A stretch of 64,000 bases of DNA from Plantago ovata (Eukaryota > Streptophyta > Magnoliopsida > Lamiales > Plantaginaceae). Where the stretch lies: the NCBI GenBank assembly GCA_028274465.1, contig CM051455.1, positions 46,393,129-46,457,128 of the forward strand. Direction: 5' to 3'. The notes under the pieces were generated by a model that saw only the letters and a list, made by a program, of their open reading frames with translations, made no database searches and had not been told where the DNA came from. The number at the start of each line of letters is the position of its first letter. Within the stretch, counting starts at the first letter, position 1. The position numbers and the translations under genes are program-made. Positions 20,633 through 31,570 of this stretch are shown piece after piece.

Positions 20633-21209
20633 TTCAAGACTTGGACAATGAACATGTTCCAAGCATTACAAATATGTAGCAATGTCACTTCAAGAAATAA
20701 GAATCCTGTTTGTGTTCAGATTAGACACTATTTGCTTGTGTAATTTCTGGGTTTCTTGAACTAATTTGCCCTGTTTGTGACAAAATGAACACTTTATTTG
20801 CTTGCGTTGCTCCAAGGGAAAATTATTTAGAATCACTTGCAGATTGAGATTAGATTGTGTATATCGTATTTTTACCTCCAGCGAGTTTAAAAGTTCAAGC
20901 CTTAGATTTATATCTCAAATTAAAGGTTTTTTTTTAGACCGAACCGTTAGTAACATAAAAAATGGATGATCAATTTATTTATAGTATAAAAAATAACTAA
21001 AATTTGAAGTCTATTAAATTTAACTAGCGGTAGTGGGCATTCATGCTGCTATACATCCTTGATTTCGACTTCATATTCCTACATGTTATTATGAAAGTTC
21101 AACCATTTGGTTCTGTTCTTTTTATGAAAGTTGAATGATTTGGTTCTGTTCTTGTTCAATTATGTTCTATTATGTCCAAAACCTTCAAAACACAACAAAA
21201 AATGAAACT

Positions 21210-21303
21210 GCAAACCAGTCCATTTATAAACACAGTCCAGAAACATTACACCGCAAATCAGTCCATTTATAAACACAGTCCAGAAACATTACACCGCAAA
21301 CCA
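21210..21303. repeat. 43-bp tandem repeat, two copies
   Basis: A unit starting CAGTCCATTTATAAACACAG and running through CAGAAACATTACACCGCAAA occurs twice back to back (about 21217 and 21260). It lies in the right subterminal region of the Harbinger-type element. Confidence 0.85.
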
Positions 21304-21541
21304 ATCAATGTATTGTGCACAGAATTCGAAACACCACATCCAGAATACAACAAACCAATCTAAAATGCGTGTTTGAAAAACAGAATCTTTGTTCACAAAC
21401 ACAGACTTTTTCAGACAACCAATCAGTCCATTATTCAGTCAAAACACACTTGTATTTCTAAATTTTACATTGGGGGGCCCAAATGTAAAAAAAAGTGCTT
21501 TGACCAACTTTGTAAATACAAAGTAACCAATCAGGGTCTTA

Positions 21542-22612
21542 GTGCAATGTAAACATGACATAGTTGAGACTCAAATTGAGTAGCAACTGTTGGAGATAGG
21601 TAGATAGGCTAATGTCTAGAACACATAAACTTGTTCTCTATTAAAACAAAACTTTCAACTTTCAGATTGTATATTTATGTGTTTATCTGTAATTACAATC
21701 TTAACTTGAGGTCTATGCTATGTTTTGAATCTCGGCAGATCTATGCTATTGTATTTATTTTTTTATGTATTTATTACGTCGTTCTGTTTAACCCCAGAAG
21801 GTCTTCAAAAGACCCTGAGAGGGATTTCAGAACATAGCGTGTTTAACTTCCCTTGATATTTTTCATATGTTCAATAAAAATGATTTTTTCTCCGTTTGAT
21901 GGGGTTTATATTTATTATTAATGAGTATTAGTGTATTACTATAAGAATATAAGAATATAAGAATAAGTGAATAACGTTCACCGGGAAGATGTCTATGAGA
22001 CTGACTATGATTATAGTACTTATGTTTAAGCTGGCTGGAGTACTATCAAAGAATCAGAGTTAGAAAAATAAAATAATATAAAAATATAAATGTAAATATA
22101 AACATTAAACTTAAGATGGAAGAAATTTTTTTTTTCAGAAAAACTTAAGATGGAAGAATACACTTATACAGAGTTGGATAGTTGATAATTCTGCAGCAAT
22201 CTAAGCATAATAGGCGCCCCTATGTCAGAGTCCCAAGTCCCGACAGAGATAATGAGTTTGATGACTTAATTGCTTACGTCAGTGAGTTTATACAAATATT
22301 CAAATACAATTGACCAGACACACAGGGAAGGGAAGGGAAGAAACTTCACAGAAACAGAAATGTTCACAGAACAACTCGAACGAACAAGCATGACATGGAG
22401 AACTTCACAAGTAAGCAACCAGCCATTAATTTTCCATGCACATACCGCCACATGATCACCCACAATTTGACAAAATTTGTCTGCCTCAATTCTTTTTATA
22501 CTCTCCAGTCTCAAATCCATTCAACTTTTAACCTTTAGAATAAAGCTCCATTCAACGTTTCTATCACTTCCAATAAATTTAAGTTAATTACTCTTCACCA
22601 CCAAGCTCAGTC
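21542..22612. other. Flank between Harbinger-type element and UGT copy C
   Basis: No gene. It holds an ATAAGAAT microsatellite-like run near 21945-21966 and a short duplication of CTTAAGATGGAAGAA (22110 and 22143). From about 22256 it holds the upstream flank shared with copy B. Confidence 0.5.
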
Positions 22613-22741
22613 TGTCTATATATACTTAGCCAACTCTCTCATCATCATCATCATCATCTTCACAATCACAACAATATACTTCACTTCAACAATATTACCA
22701 CCATCACTTGTTTTCATAACTCTTTAGCTTCAAACAAAAGA
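22613..22741 (+). promoter_or_regulatory. TATA box and leader of UGT copy C
   Basis: GTCTATATATACTTAGCC lies about 127 bp upstream of the ATG, followed by a CATCATCATCATC-rich leader shared with copy B. Confidence 0.65.
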
Positions 22742-24196
22742 ATGGGACAGTTACATATTGTACTACTCCCCATGATAGCTCATGGCCACATGATCCCAAT
22801 GGTAGATATGTCAAAACTCTTCACTTCCAGAGGCATAAAAGTCACAATCATCTGCACCCCTGCTTTTGCAGGATCTATCACTCGAGCTCAAAACTCTGGC
22901 CTCGATATCGGCCTCAGCCTTATCAACTTCCCACCAAAAGGCTCAGACTTACCCCATGACATGGTTGGCCTAGACCAAATGAAGTCACCAGACCTGGTCC
23001 CGAAATTCCTCAAGGCGTTAGACTTGCTTCAAGAGCCTGTTGAACAGTTATTGCAGGAACTATCACCAAATGCGCTTGTTTCCGACATGTTCTTGCCTTG
23101 GACTGTCGATTCTGCAGCCAAGTTCGGTATCCCACGTATAGCTTTCCATGGAACAGGCTACTTTTCGTTGTGTTCGTCAGAGCAAATGCATCGCAATAAG
23201 CCGTATAAGGGCTTGGAGTTGGATGAAGATGAGTTTGTGATTCCGAATCTTCCTCATAAGATTACACTTGTGAAATCGCAAGTGTCTCCGTTTGAGCTGG
23301 TGGAGGATCCGGAGGCTGTGTTCACGAGTTTCTTGGCGAAAGTATGGGATTCTAGTTTGAGGACCTATGGAGTGGTGGTTAACAGCTTCTATGAGCTTGA
23401 GCACGAGTACGCGGATCATTATAGGAACGTCTTGGGGCTAAAAGCATGGCAAATAGGCCCGCTCTTGTTGTCAAATAAAGGAGGAGCAGAGGAAATGGCG
23501 CTAAGAGGGAAGAAATCGGCAATTGATGCACATGAATGTCTATCATGGCTTGATTCTAAGAGGATTAATTCAGTTGTTTACATGTGTTTCGGTAGTACAG
23601 CAAGTTTTACGCCTGCACAATTACGTGAAACCGCGATTGGACTAGAGTCATCAGGCCAAGACTTCATTTGGGTTGTGAGAGGAATGGAAGGCGAAAAAGA
23701 GGACTGGCTACCGGAAGGATTCGAAGAGAGGACGAAAGGGAAAGGGTTGATTATCCGAGGTTGGGCACCGCAAGTATTGATTCTAGATCATGAAGCAATA
23801 GGGACTTTTGTGACGCACTGTGGATGGAACTCGACCCTGGAAGGGATATGTGCGGGTGTGCCTATGGTCACATGGCCAGTTTTCGCGGAACAGTTTTATA
23901 ATGAGAAGTTGGTAACACAGATTTTGAGGACCGGGGTTTCTGTTGGGAATAAGAAATGGAACTACCTGGCAAGTGAAGGGGTATCCAGTGACATGTTGGC
24001 CAGAGCCGTGAGAGATGTGGTGGTGGGAGAAGAAGCAGCAGAGATGAGGAAAAGAGCTGAGATGTATAAGGAAATGGCGAGAAATGCGATTGAAGAAGGT
24101 GGATCCTCGTATAGATCTTTGGATGATATGGTGGAGGATTTGAGTGCATATCGCCATCCCAAGGGAAAATCAGCACAAGTAAACAACGAGGAATAA
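22742..24196 (+). CDS. UDP-glycosyltransferase, UGT73-like (copy C)
   Basis: Intronless, 484 residues, starting [11 protein letters not shown]16 and D115 are the catalytic pair by family position. The PSPG box runs 341-384 ([26 protein letters not shown], ending FAEQ) with Gln last. Private changes include CTPAFAGS for STPAFADS near residue 40, PPKGSDLP for PPEGSDLP, GSTASF for GSMASF in the conserved CFGS loop, and GTFVTHC for GAFVTHC. None removes a residue known to be essential, so it should be an active cytosolic glycosyltransferase on a phenolic acceptor. It is followed at 24.9 kb by a decayed DUF579 fragment, as expected from the duplication unit. Confidence 0.95.
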   Translation: MGQLHIVLLPMIAHGHMIPMVDMSKLFTSRGIKVTIICTPAFAGSITRAQNSGLDIGLSLINFPPKGSDLPHDMVGLDQMKSPDLVPKFLKALDLLQEPVEQLLQELSPNALVSDMFLPWTVDSAAKFGIPRIAFHGTGYFSLCSSEQMHRNKPYKGLELDEDEFVIPNLPHKITLVKSQVSPFELVEDPEAVFTSFLAKVWDSSLRTYGVVVNSFYELEHEYADHYRNVLGLKAWQIGPLLLSNKGGAEEMALRGKKSAIDAHECLSWLDSKRINSVVYMCFGSTASFTPAQLRETAIGLESSGQDFIWVVRGMEGEKEDWLPEGFEERTKGKGLIIRGWAPQVLILDHEAIGTFVTHCGWNSTLEGICAGVPMVTWPVFAEQFYNEKLVTQILRTGVSVGNKKWNYLASEGVSSDMLARAVRDVVVGEEAAEMRKRAEMYKEMARNAIEEGGSSYRSLDDMVEDLSAYRHPKGKSAQVNNEE

Positions 24197-24879
24197 CTTC
24201 TCTTTGCCATATCATCTCTTGTATTACTGTCTCATCTTTATGTTTCAGCTGATGAAGTTGCTGTATCACTATAAGCAGTGTAAAATCTAAGTTCAAATCT
24301 GTTTTTGAGTGATTGTAACGTGTCCAGAACATTTTACTTCTTCACAGTTGTACAATCAGGGATCAAATAAATGTTCACGCAACAGTCATAACACCCTTTA
24401 AAGTTTAAACCAATGTTCACTCTTAACTTTTGTTCGTTTTACTTCAGTTAGCCCAACCGTTAATCAACAGTTCGTAAAATCTTGGGCAAAAACATCATGC
24501 TACGCTGTAATAACTAATAACAGTTCCGTTTCCAGCACAAAATATAGAAAACTTGTATGCTAATGCAAGGACGAAACCATCTTTCGCAATTGAATTCATC
24601 AAATTCGTTCATGATCATGACATCATAAATACTATATTGAGAAAGAAAGCAAGTAGTTCATATCATGTGTTGGTATTCAAACTTCACATATCTACTCATA
24701 TCACTTCACTGAAATCACAAATCATAAATTCACTATCATTTAAGGGAATCTAAACAGAGTATATTAATAAATGAAGTGAAAACAATAAAACTTACTAGTT
24801 CCTCCATGTGAGTGATGAAATCAAAGCTACTCCAATTTCTCTGTTCCAATTGTTCTTTCAGTAATTTGACCAAACACCT
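24197..24879. other. 3' flank of UGT copy C
   Basis: 3' UTR and spacer. The last 100 bases (CTTACTAGTTCCTCCATGTG onward) match the leader of the DUF579 gene. No gene. Confidence 0.55.
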
Positions 24880-25062
24880 TGCATGCACACACACACACAC
24901 ATCTTCCATGTCTTCCACCCTTCTTCTCTCCACAAACCTACCACCTCATCCGCTTTCTGCTCCTACATATGGTTCCTCGTCTTCGTTCTACTTTTCGCTG
25001 CATACATTCTAATCACAACCCAATACGCCATCATTGTTAAACATGCAACGATTCCAAAGCTC
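24880..25062 (+). pseudogene. DUF579 methyltransferase pseudogene 2 (5' fragment)
   Basis: It matches exon 1 of the intact gene from about codon 11 (CTTCTCTCC...TCATCCGCTTTCTGCTCC) through the membrane segment to CAATACGCCA. The start codon is lost in a CA microsatellite (24883-24900). Similarity stops near 25062, so about 80% of the gene is missing. Confidence 0.85.
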
Positions 25063-25757
25063 AACTATAAGGGGATGACTGGCAACCAAATTACACTGCT
25101 GAATTCAGTGCATAAGGCAACGTATCATACACAAACTTATAAATCCAATTAACAATTGAAACCGGCAAAGGAAAAACACTTCTTTGTTGCCCCAATCCGA
25201 AACCTAAAATCAAAGATATGGAAGATCTCACAGATTATGAAGGAAGATGTATCAAGAATTCAATTAAAAGACTCTTGTTCTAAAAATGTAAATATTAGTT
25301 ATAATCATTACCATACAACTATATTTTCAAATTTACTACTCTATTAACCTCTATGACCGGTACTTTATTTATTTTTTATTACAATAGTACCTCAATCACC
25401 ATATTTTCCTCATCTATTTAAACAATACCTCAATCACAATACTTTTTTTCATTTTTTACTCAAATAATATCACATTTACCACCATTTTCATTTAAACTTG
25501 TAATTACAATAAAAGTAGGAAGCTTTTTGGATGAATAGAGGTACAGTAAGTAATAGTAGTACAAGCCATCTTTTCTTTTAACTTCCTAGCACTTTCATCA
25601 TTAGACTTAAACTCCATTCAAATTTCAACATTAAACCTTTAGAAAAACACTCCATTCAACCTTTTACCTTTCTAATTCGTGTCCACAAATTCAACCTTCT
25701 TCCTGAATCCTAATCCCTTTCCAAGAAAATTACTACCCAAGCTGAGTATGTGTATGT
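25063..25757. other. Spacer upstream of UGT copy D
   Basis: No gene. AT-rich with repeated CAATCAC...ATATTT-type phrases around 25390-25480. The last 150 bases resemble the promoter of the other UGT copies (AACTTCCTAGCACTTTC, ATTCAACCTT). Confidence 0.5.
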
Positions 25758-25892
25758 CTATATATAGCAGAATACTTGACAAACTATCTCAATTCTCATC
25801 ATCATCTTTACAACAATATACTTCACTTCAACACTATTACTACCATCAGTTGTTTTCATTATTTCATAACTCCAATACCTCCAGAAAAAGTA
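25758..25892 (+). promoter_or_regulatory. TATA box and leader of UGT copy D
   Basis: GTCTATATATAGCAGAATAC lies about 135 bp before the ATG. The leader is open in frame upstream of the ATG but contains no conserved protein sequence. Confidence 0.65.
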
Positions 25893-27344
25893 ATGGGACC
25901 GTTACATATTGTACTACTTCCCATGATAGCTCATGGCCACATGATACCAATGGTAGACATGGCAAAACTCTTCATTTCCAGAGGCATAAAAGCCACAATC
26001 ATCTCCACCCCTGCTTTTGCAGACACTATCACTCAAGCTCGAACCGGCCTCGATATTGGCCTCAGCCTCATCGACTTCCCACCTGAAGGTTCAGACTTGC
26101 CTCATGACATGGTCAGCCTAGACCAACTGAAGTCACCAGACTTAATCCCGAAATTCTTCAAGGCGCTTGACTTGCTTCAAGGGCCGGTTGAAAAGTTATT
26201 GAACGAACTATCACCAAATGCGCTTGTTTCCGACATATTCTTGCCTTGGACTGTCGATTCTGCAGCCAAGTTTGGTATCCCACGTATAGCTTTCGATGGA
26301 ACAGGCTACTTTCCGTTGTGTTCGTCAGAGCAAATGCGTCGCCATAAGCCATATAAGGGCTTGAAGTTGGATGAAGATGAGTTTGTCATTCCGAATCTTC
26401 CTCATAAGATTACACTTGTGAAATCGCAAGTGTCTCCATATGAGCTAGTGGAGGATCCGGAGACCCTGTTTAAAATTTTGTTGGATAAAATATGGGATTC
26501 TAGTTTGAGGACTTATGGAGTGGTGGTTAACAGCTTCTATGAGCTTGAGCACGAGTACGCAGATCATTATAGGAATGTCTTGGGGCGAAAAGCATGGCAA
26601 TTAGGCCCGCTGTTGTTGTCGAATAAAGGAGAAGCGAAGGACATGGCGTTAAGAGGGAAGAAATCGGCAATTGATGCAAATGAATGTGTACCATGGCTTG
26701 ATTCTAAGAGGCCTAATTCAGTTGTTTACATGTGTTTCGGTAGTATGGCAAGTTTTACGCATGCACAATTGCGTGAAACCGCAGTTGGACTAGAGTTGTC
26801 AGGCCAAGATTTCATTTGGGTTGTGAGAGGAATGGAAGGTGAAAACGAGGACTGGCTACTGGAAGGATTCGAGGAGAGGACAAAAGGGAAAGGGTTGATT
26901 ATCCGAGGTTGGGCCCCGCAAGTGTTGATTCTAGATCATGAAGCAATAGGGGCTTTTGTGACACACTGTGGATGGAACTCGACCCTGGAAGGGATATGTG
27001 CGGGTTTGCCCATGGTTACATGGCCAGTTTTCGCAGAGCAGTTTTATAATGAGAAGTTAATAACACAGGTTTTGAGAACCGGGGTTTCTGTTGGAAATAA
27101 GAAATGGAACCGCTTGGAAAGTGAAGGGGTGTCCAGCGACACGTTGGCCAGAGCCGTGAGAGATGTTGTGGAGGGAGAAGAAGCAACAGAGATGAGGAAA
27201 AGAGCTGAGATGTATAAGGAAATGGCGAGAAAGGCGATTGAAGAAGGCGGATCCTCGTATAAATCTTTGGATGATATGGTGGAGGATTTGAGTTCATATC
27301 GCCATCCCAAGGGAAAATCAGCACAAGCAAACGGCCAAGAATGA
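25893..27344 (+). CDS. UDP-glycosyltransferase, UGT73-like (copy D)
   Basis: Intronless, 483 residues. I start at MGPLHIVLLP because homologues begin there and the upstream extension is leader sequence. The catalytic His (H16) and the Asp in LVSDIFLPW are present. The PSPG box is complete (about 340-383, ending FAEQ). Differences are a one-residue deletion with changes at QARTGLDIG (others ARNSGIDIG), Asp for His in IAFDGTGYF (residue 135), FTHAQLRE for [16 protein letters not shown] for WLPEGFEE, and Glu in RLESEGVSS. The His-to-Asp change lies in the N-terminal acceptor-facing half and could alter substrate choice (inference). It is followed by the only intact DUF579 gene of the window. Confidence 0.94.
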   Translation: MGPLHIVLLPMIAHGHMIPMVDMAKLFISRGIKATIISTPAFADTITQARTGLDIGLSLIDFPPEGSDLPHDMVSLDQLKSPDLIPKFFKALDLLQGPVEKLLNELSPNALVSDIFLPWTVDSAAKFGIPRIAFDGTGYFPLCSSEQMRRHKPYKGLKLDEDEFVIPNLPHKITLVKSQVSPYELVEDPETLFKILLDKIWDSSLRTYGVVVNSFYELEHEYADHYRNVLGRKAWQLGPLLLSNKGEAKDMALRGKKSAIDANECVPWLDSKRPNSVVYMCFGSMASFTHAQLRETAVGLELSGQDFIWVVRGMEGENEDWLLEGFEERTKGKGLIIRGWAPQVLILDHEAIGAFVTHCGWNSTLEGICAGLPMVTWPVFAEQFYNEKLITQVLRTGVSVGNKKWNRLESEGVSSDTLARAVRDVVEGEEATEMRKRAEMYKEMARKAIEEGGSSYKSLDDMVEDLSSYRHPKGKSAQANGQE

Positions 27345-28762
27345 GTTTTCTTTGGCGTATTATATATCTCTTATTGTATTACTGTTTCATCCTTGTGTTT
27401 TACTTGAAGTTGTTGTATCACTATCGGCGGTGTAAATCTAAGTTCAAAACCTGTACTACAAAAATCTATTTTTGAGTGTCCAAAACATTTTACTTCTTGA
27501 CACTTCTACAGTTCTACACGTAGGGATCAAACATTTCAACATGAGTTTCGTGACAAATGATTCATGATTTCATTCTATGAATCTATGATTAACAAAACTT
27601 GTTTGATTTGATGATATACAGAGACAAGGGAAGTCAACTTGCTATAATTGAAAATTCCTAAGATGGATGTCAAATATGAAAATGGAGACTAAATCAACTA
27701 GCAAGTTACATCTAAGATGTGAATTCAGGGACTCTTTAGTCTTACGTGACATCTTAAAATTGGCCCCTTAGATGTAAACGTGCACCTGTCGGAATGCTAT
27801 CACCTGAATATATTTGACCATTTGAGGATTCAGATTTCAGAGGCTTCAGACGGTTCGTATGAAAGTTCCAAATTTACGCCCAAATTAAGCAGTCACCTGA
27901 ATCAGAATAGACAGTAAACATGTCGTGCTTCCAATTACTTACGCAGTTAACTTGCTACGATACAATAAATGTTCAAGTAACTCTCATGTTTAAACGAATG
28001 TTCAATTCTTAACTTTTAGAAAGAAAGCAAGAAGTAGTTCATATACTACAGCCTACAAGTGTTGGTATTCAAACTTCACATTTCGAAACAGCAACAAAAT
28101 CATGAAGGGAAAGAAAGAAACATGCACACATTATCTAATTTAGGAATGGCTTCAAGCAGGGGGGGGGGGGGGGGAATCAGTTCGTTGGAGCCTTTTTCAA
28201 GCATTTCTGGTTGATAGATTGATCTAGATCATTAACTGACCATAACTTGTTTGGTTTGCGTTCTATCAATCACTTCGATGTGTTCATTAACCCCATAAAC
28301 CAGAGTCCATCAATTCTAAAACACACTGTACTATGTTATATGGACTTGGGTGATCTAATGTATTAATATTATGCACTACAACACATAAAATCAGACATGA
28401 TATAGACACTGAGCCGTTTCTTTGTTACTAATCACTCTCATTTTCACACGTTTTTCGCTTGTTACAACGCCACGTTTAAGCAAGCACATTACAAATCATT
28501 TATATGATCTTTCAAATAGAACTTCCATTTCATCATTCGTTCATTGATTTCGCTCCAGATCACTTCATTTTGTATCTCTTCCTACCATTTTGGGATCCTA
28601 TACTCAAAACATACCCCTAATAAATCAGCAGACCTACTATAAATGAAGAGAAAACAATAAAACTTACTAGTTCCTCCATGTGAGTGAAGAAATCAAAGCT
28701 ACTCCAATTTCTCAATTCCAATTGTTCTTTCAGTAATTTAATCAAACACCTTGCATGCACAC
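27345..28762. other. Spacer between UGT copy D and the DUF579 gene
   Basis: 3' UTR of copy D, then DNA colinear with 15963-17251 but without the hAT insertion. A G-homopolymer of about 16 lies at 28159-28174. The conserved DUF579 leader lies at 28640-28762. No other gene. Confidence 0.6.
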
Positions 28763-29907
28763 ATGAAGTCCACCTCAAAACTCATCATCTTGCACCCTTC
28801 TTCTCCCCGCAAACCCACCCCCTCATCCGCCTTCTGCTCCTACATATGGTTCCTCCTCTCCATTCTACCTTTCGCCGCATACATTCTAATCACCACCCAA
28901 TACGCCACCAATGTGAAACCTGCAACGGAACCAACCTCCCAATCTCAGCTACCTGACAACATTTGGGACTCGCTCGTCTACTACGCCACGTCCGATTCCA
29001 ACACCTCATTCGCCAATTCCACCTACCGAATGGAACCCGATGAAGTACACTCCATCGCCGCCATCATCCGTATCTGCTCCGCCCCCTGCAACATATTAGT
29101 CTTCGGGTTCAGCCACGAATCAATTCTCTGGAAATCCCTCAACCAAAATGGCCGCACTGTATTCATCGATGATAACTCCTACCAGGTTGTTATATTATCT
29201 GAACTTTTGGTGAAATAAATAAATGACATTTTTTTTATAATTAATTTCGATGAGCTGAAAAATCGAGACATTTTAATTTAAATCATGTAGGTCATGTATA
29301 TCGGGAAAAAGTACCAACTTGAAGCGTATGATGTCTCGTACACCACGAATGTAAGCGAGCTCTATCATTTGATAGAGTACTACAAAACAGAAATCTCGGG
29401 GCAGTGCAAGCCGGTGCAGGACTTGTTGTACTCCGATTGCAGGTTTTTTACGCATTTTTTAATGATTAGAATTTTATTTTGGAAATGTTTCAATTCGTTT
29501 TATTGAGAAATCGAGTTATTCATGGTTGCAGATTAGCAGTCAACGACATGCCAAACGAGCTATACGACATTCCGTGGGATGTTATAATAATTGATGGGCC
29601 AGCAGGGTACAGTGGGGTAGCGCCAGGTAGAATGGCGCCGATTTTTAGCGCGGGGGTGTTGGCAAGGACAAAAGGGGCCCATGGGGTCGAGCATACGCAT
29701 GTGTTTGTACATGAGTTCGATAGGGAAGCTGAACAAGTGTGTAGTGAGAAGTTTCTTTGTAGGGAGAATATGGTGGAGACGGTTTGGAATTTAGGACATT
29801 TCGTTATTGAAAAAATGGAGGCTGATAATAGGTTCGAGTTCTGCCAAGGTTCCACGGCAAAATTGTGGGATGGAAGAGCTTTTCTGGATACTAATTCAGT
29901 TAGCTAG
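28763..29907 (+). CDS. DUF579 protein, glucuronoxylan 4-O-methyltransferase-like
   Basis: Exons 28763-29185, 29291-29442 and 29532-29907 join in frame with GT-AG borders to 316 residues, a normal DUF579 length. A short cytosolic tail is followed by one membrane segment (about residues 24-44, SYIWFLLSILPFAAYILI), as in Golgi type II proteins. The DUF579 core follows: CNILVFGFSHESILWKSLN, GRTVFIDD, YDVSYTTNVSEL, CKPVQDLL, WDVIIIDGPAGY, APGRMAPIF and THVFVHEFDRE. GXM members add a methyl group from SAM to glucuronic acid side chains of xylan; IRX15 and AGM members of the family are alternatives. The exon 1/2 junction (NSYQVMYIGKK) lacks several residues usually found between the FIDE motif and the next strand. 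A three-codon upstream ORF overlaps its start. Confidence 0.9.
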
Positions 29908-31570
29908 GGCAATTTTGATTTTGTTTGCTTTTTTTTTTTTTTTACATTGATTTTTTGTTTTGAGTTTGGTAATTTAAATGCGTGTAAAACAGTAGTAAAA
30001 GTATAACAAATAGAAAATATCTATGGATTATGGATACATTTATCTTCTATAAATGTAATTTCCCGCACACTTACTTGCGTGTGTTTATGTAGTGTGCATA
30101 ATTATAGTACAAATGATCTTTGCAAATATCATCTGGTAACATGCATATGCATGGAAGAGATGTACTGTACTATTTAGTATGAGGGTAGACATAATGGAAA
30201 TCGATATGAAGTGTTAGTATTTGGCAAATCTCCTCTGTCAAAGACCATGTTTATGAATTTTTCATAAACTCCATGCATTGTAATTCACTACATCACTTGT
30301 TATTTGATTATATTATAATAGACTCACATTTACTTACAATTACATGTGCGTCGATCATTCACAGTTATAAAATTTATAAACTGAATGATCATATATGGTT
30401 TAAGTATTTTCCCTCGGGAATAAAGAGGGTTGAAGCAAGTTACAAAATTCTAACTTGGCAGTTATTCGTGAATCACATGATCATAATCACAAGTAATAGT
30501 TACACGAGATTAATTATAATTCAATACTATATATAATGGTTCAGAAACCCACTCATACATTAGGTTATAATAGAATTTTCGATCACCGACTTGCAATATA
30601 TTAAGGTGGAAAAAGTATAAATTGTGACTGGTAGGCCTGACAATTTGGGACCGATCCATGGATTTTGGCCTGACCCGACCCGACCCGACCCATTTATGTG
30701 TGAGTCATGTCTACTTTTGTTTCCAATTCATCGGGCGTCCAACCCGATCGAGCCCCGCCCTGGATTGAAAATGAATTTTGCACCAAAGCTATATTTTTGG
30801 TGAATTTCTATTTTTTTACGGATCTGGTATGAAAAATAATGGAATAGATCCACATTGGATCCGATCCAATGGTAGTTCGATCTAATCCGGACCAATTTCC
30901 AGTCACAGTGGATCGCCACGGAAGATGAATAGATCGCCACGGAAGATGGGTTTCCTTGCCCGTGGAAGAGGGAGGAGGAATTAGAATTTTCCTTTTGCCT
31001 ATCTGCCCAAGTGCTAGACGGATTGATACACCAATGATACGAACGAAACTAGTCTGGAAGCAAACAAAAAGAGTAGAAAACATTAGTGTGTAATTTGGAG
31101 TGTATATGTGTGGGGCTAATTGTATTTGTATAGTAGTTAATAGTAATCCGGACCATGATTAAACATGAATGAATGCAGTTGATCAAAGAAAAAAATCCTA
31201 AAAAAATGGAGGAATTTGATTGAAAACCAGAACGATCCATCAATTTTGCAATCTGATCCTTAGAATCACAGCGATCTACAGTTCATTTTCGGCCCTTTTT
31301 CTTGTTGGGCTACTGTTGTAGTCCACCCTCAGGCCTGCACACAGGAAATTCATACAAACAGGGGCAGTACTGTAATTTCGTCGACACGGAATTAAGAAAG
31401 TCACTTGAACTTTGCTGTAAAATGAAACTGTTACAGATCTGCTGCGTCACTTCATCATTTGCTCAAATTGAAACAAGTGCCTATTTCACGGTCGCCGAGA
31501 GATCTCCACGACGACGTTTCGATCGAATTCAAGCTACCGCTGCTGTTCCTCCACCTGCTACTCTTTCGGT
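29908..31570. other. Spacer between the DUF579 gene and the PTEN gene
   Basis: I see no gene. It holds a short CGACC repeat near 30675-30695 and a tandem duplication of GGATCGCCACGGAAGATG (30911 and 30932). From about 31300 it is the likely promoter of the PTEN gene. The part around 31470-31570 is GC-richer and may be its first, non-coding exon. Confidence 0.45.

Larger units (their letters stand above)
17558..21538. mobile_element. PIF/Harbinger-type element carrying gene fragments (3981 bp)
   Basis: The left end GGCCCTGATTGGTT and the right end, read on the other strand as GACCCTGATTGGTT, are inverted repeats followed by a looser terminal similarity of about 100 bp. The 3-bp target TTA is duplicated (17555-17557 and 21539-21541), the PIF/Harbinger preference. 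There is no transposase frame. Instead the interior holds a 5' fragment of a WDR12/YTM1 gene and a 3' fragment of an SR splicing-factor gene, both with intron-exon structure and both on the plus strand. It is a gene-capturing TIR element. The superfamily call rests on the TSD and the first bases. Confidence 0.8.

Noticed and set aside
28159-28174. Run of about 16 G
   Set aside because: A homopolymer, prone to sequencing error. No evidence of a regulatory role, and too uniform to support a specific quadruplex claim.
28763-29907. A metabolic gene cluster in which UGT and DUF579 act in one pathway
   Set aside because: The DUF579 family acts on xylan in the Golgi while UGT73 enzymes act on small phenolics in the cytosol. 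Repeated proximity is explained by tandem duplication, and two of three DUF579 copies are dead.
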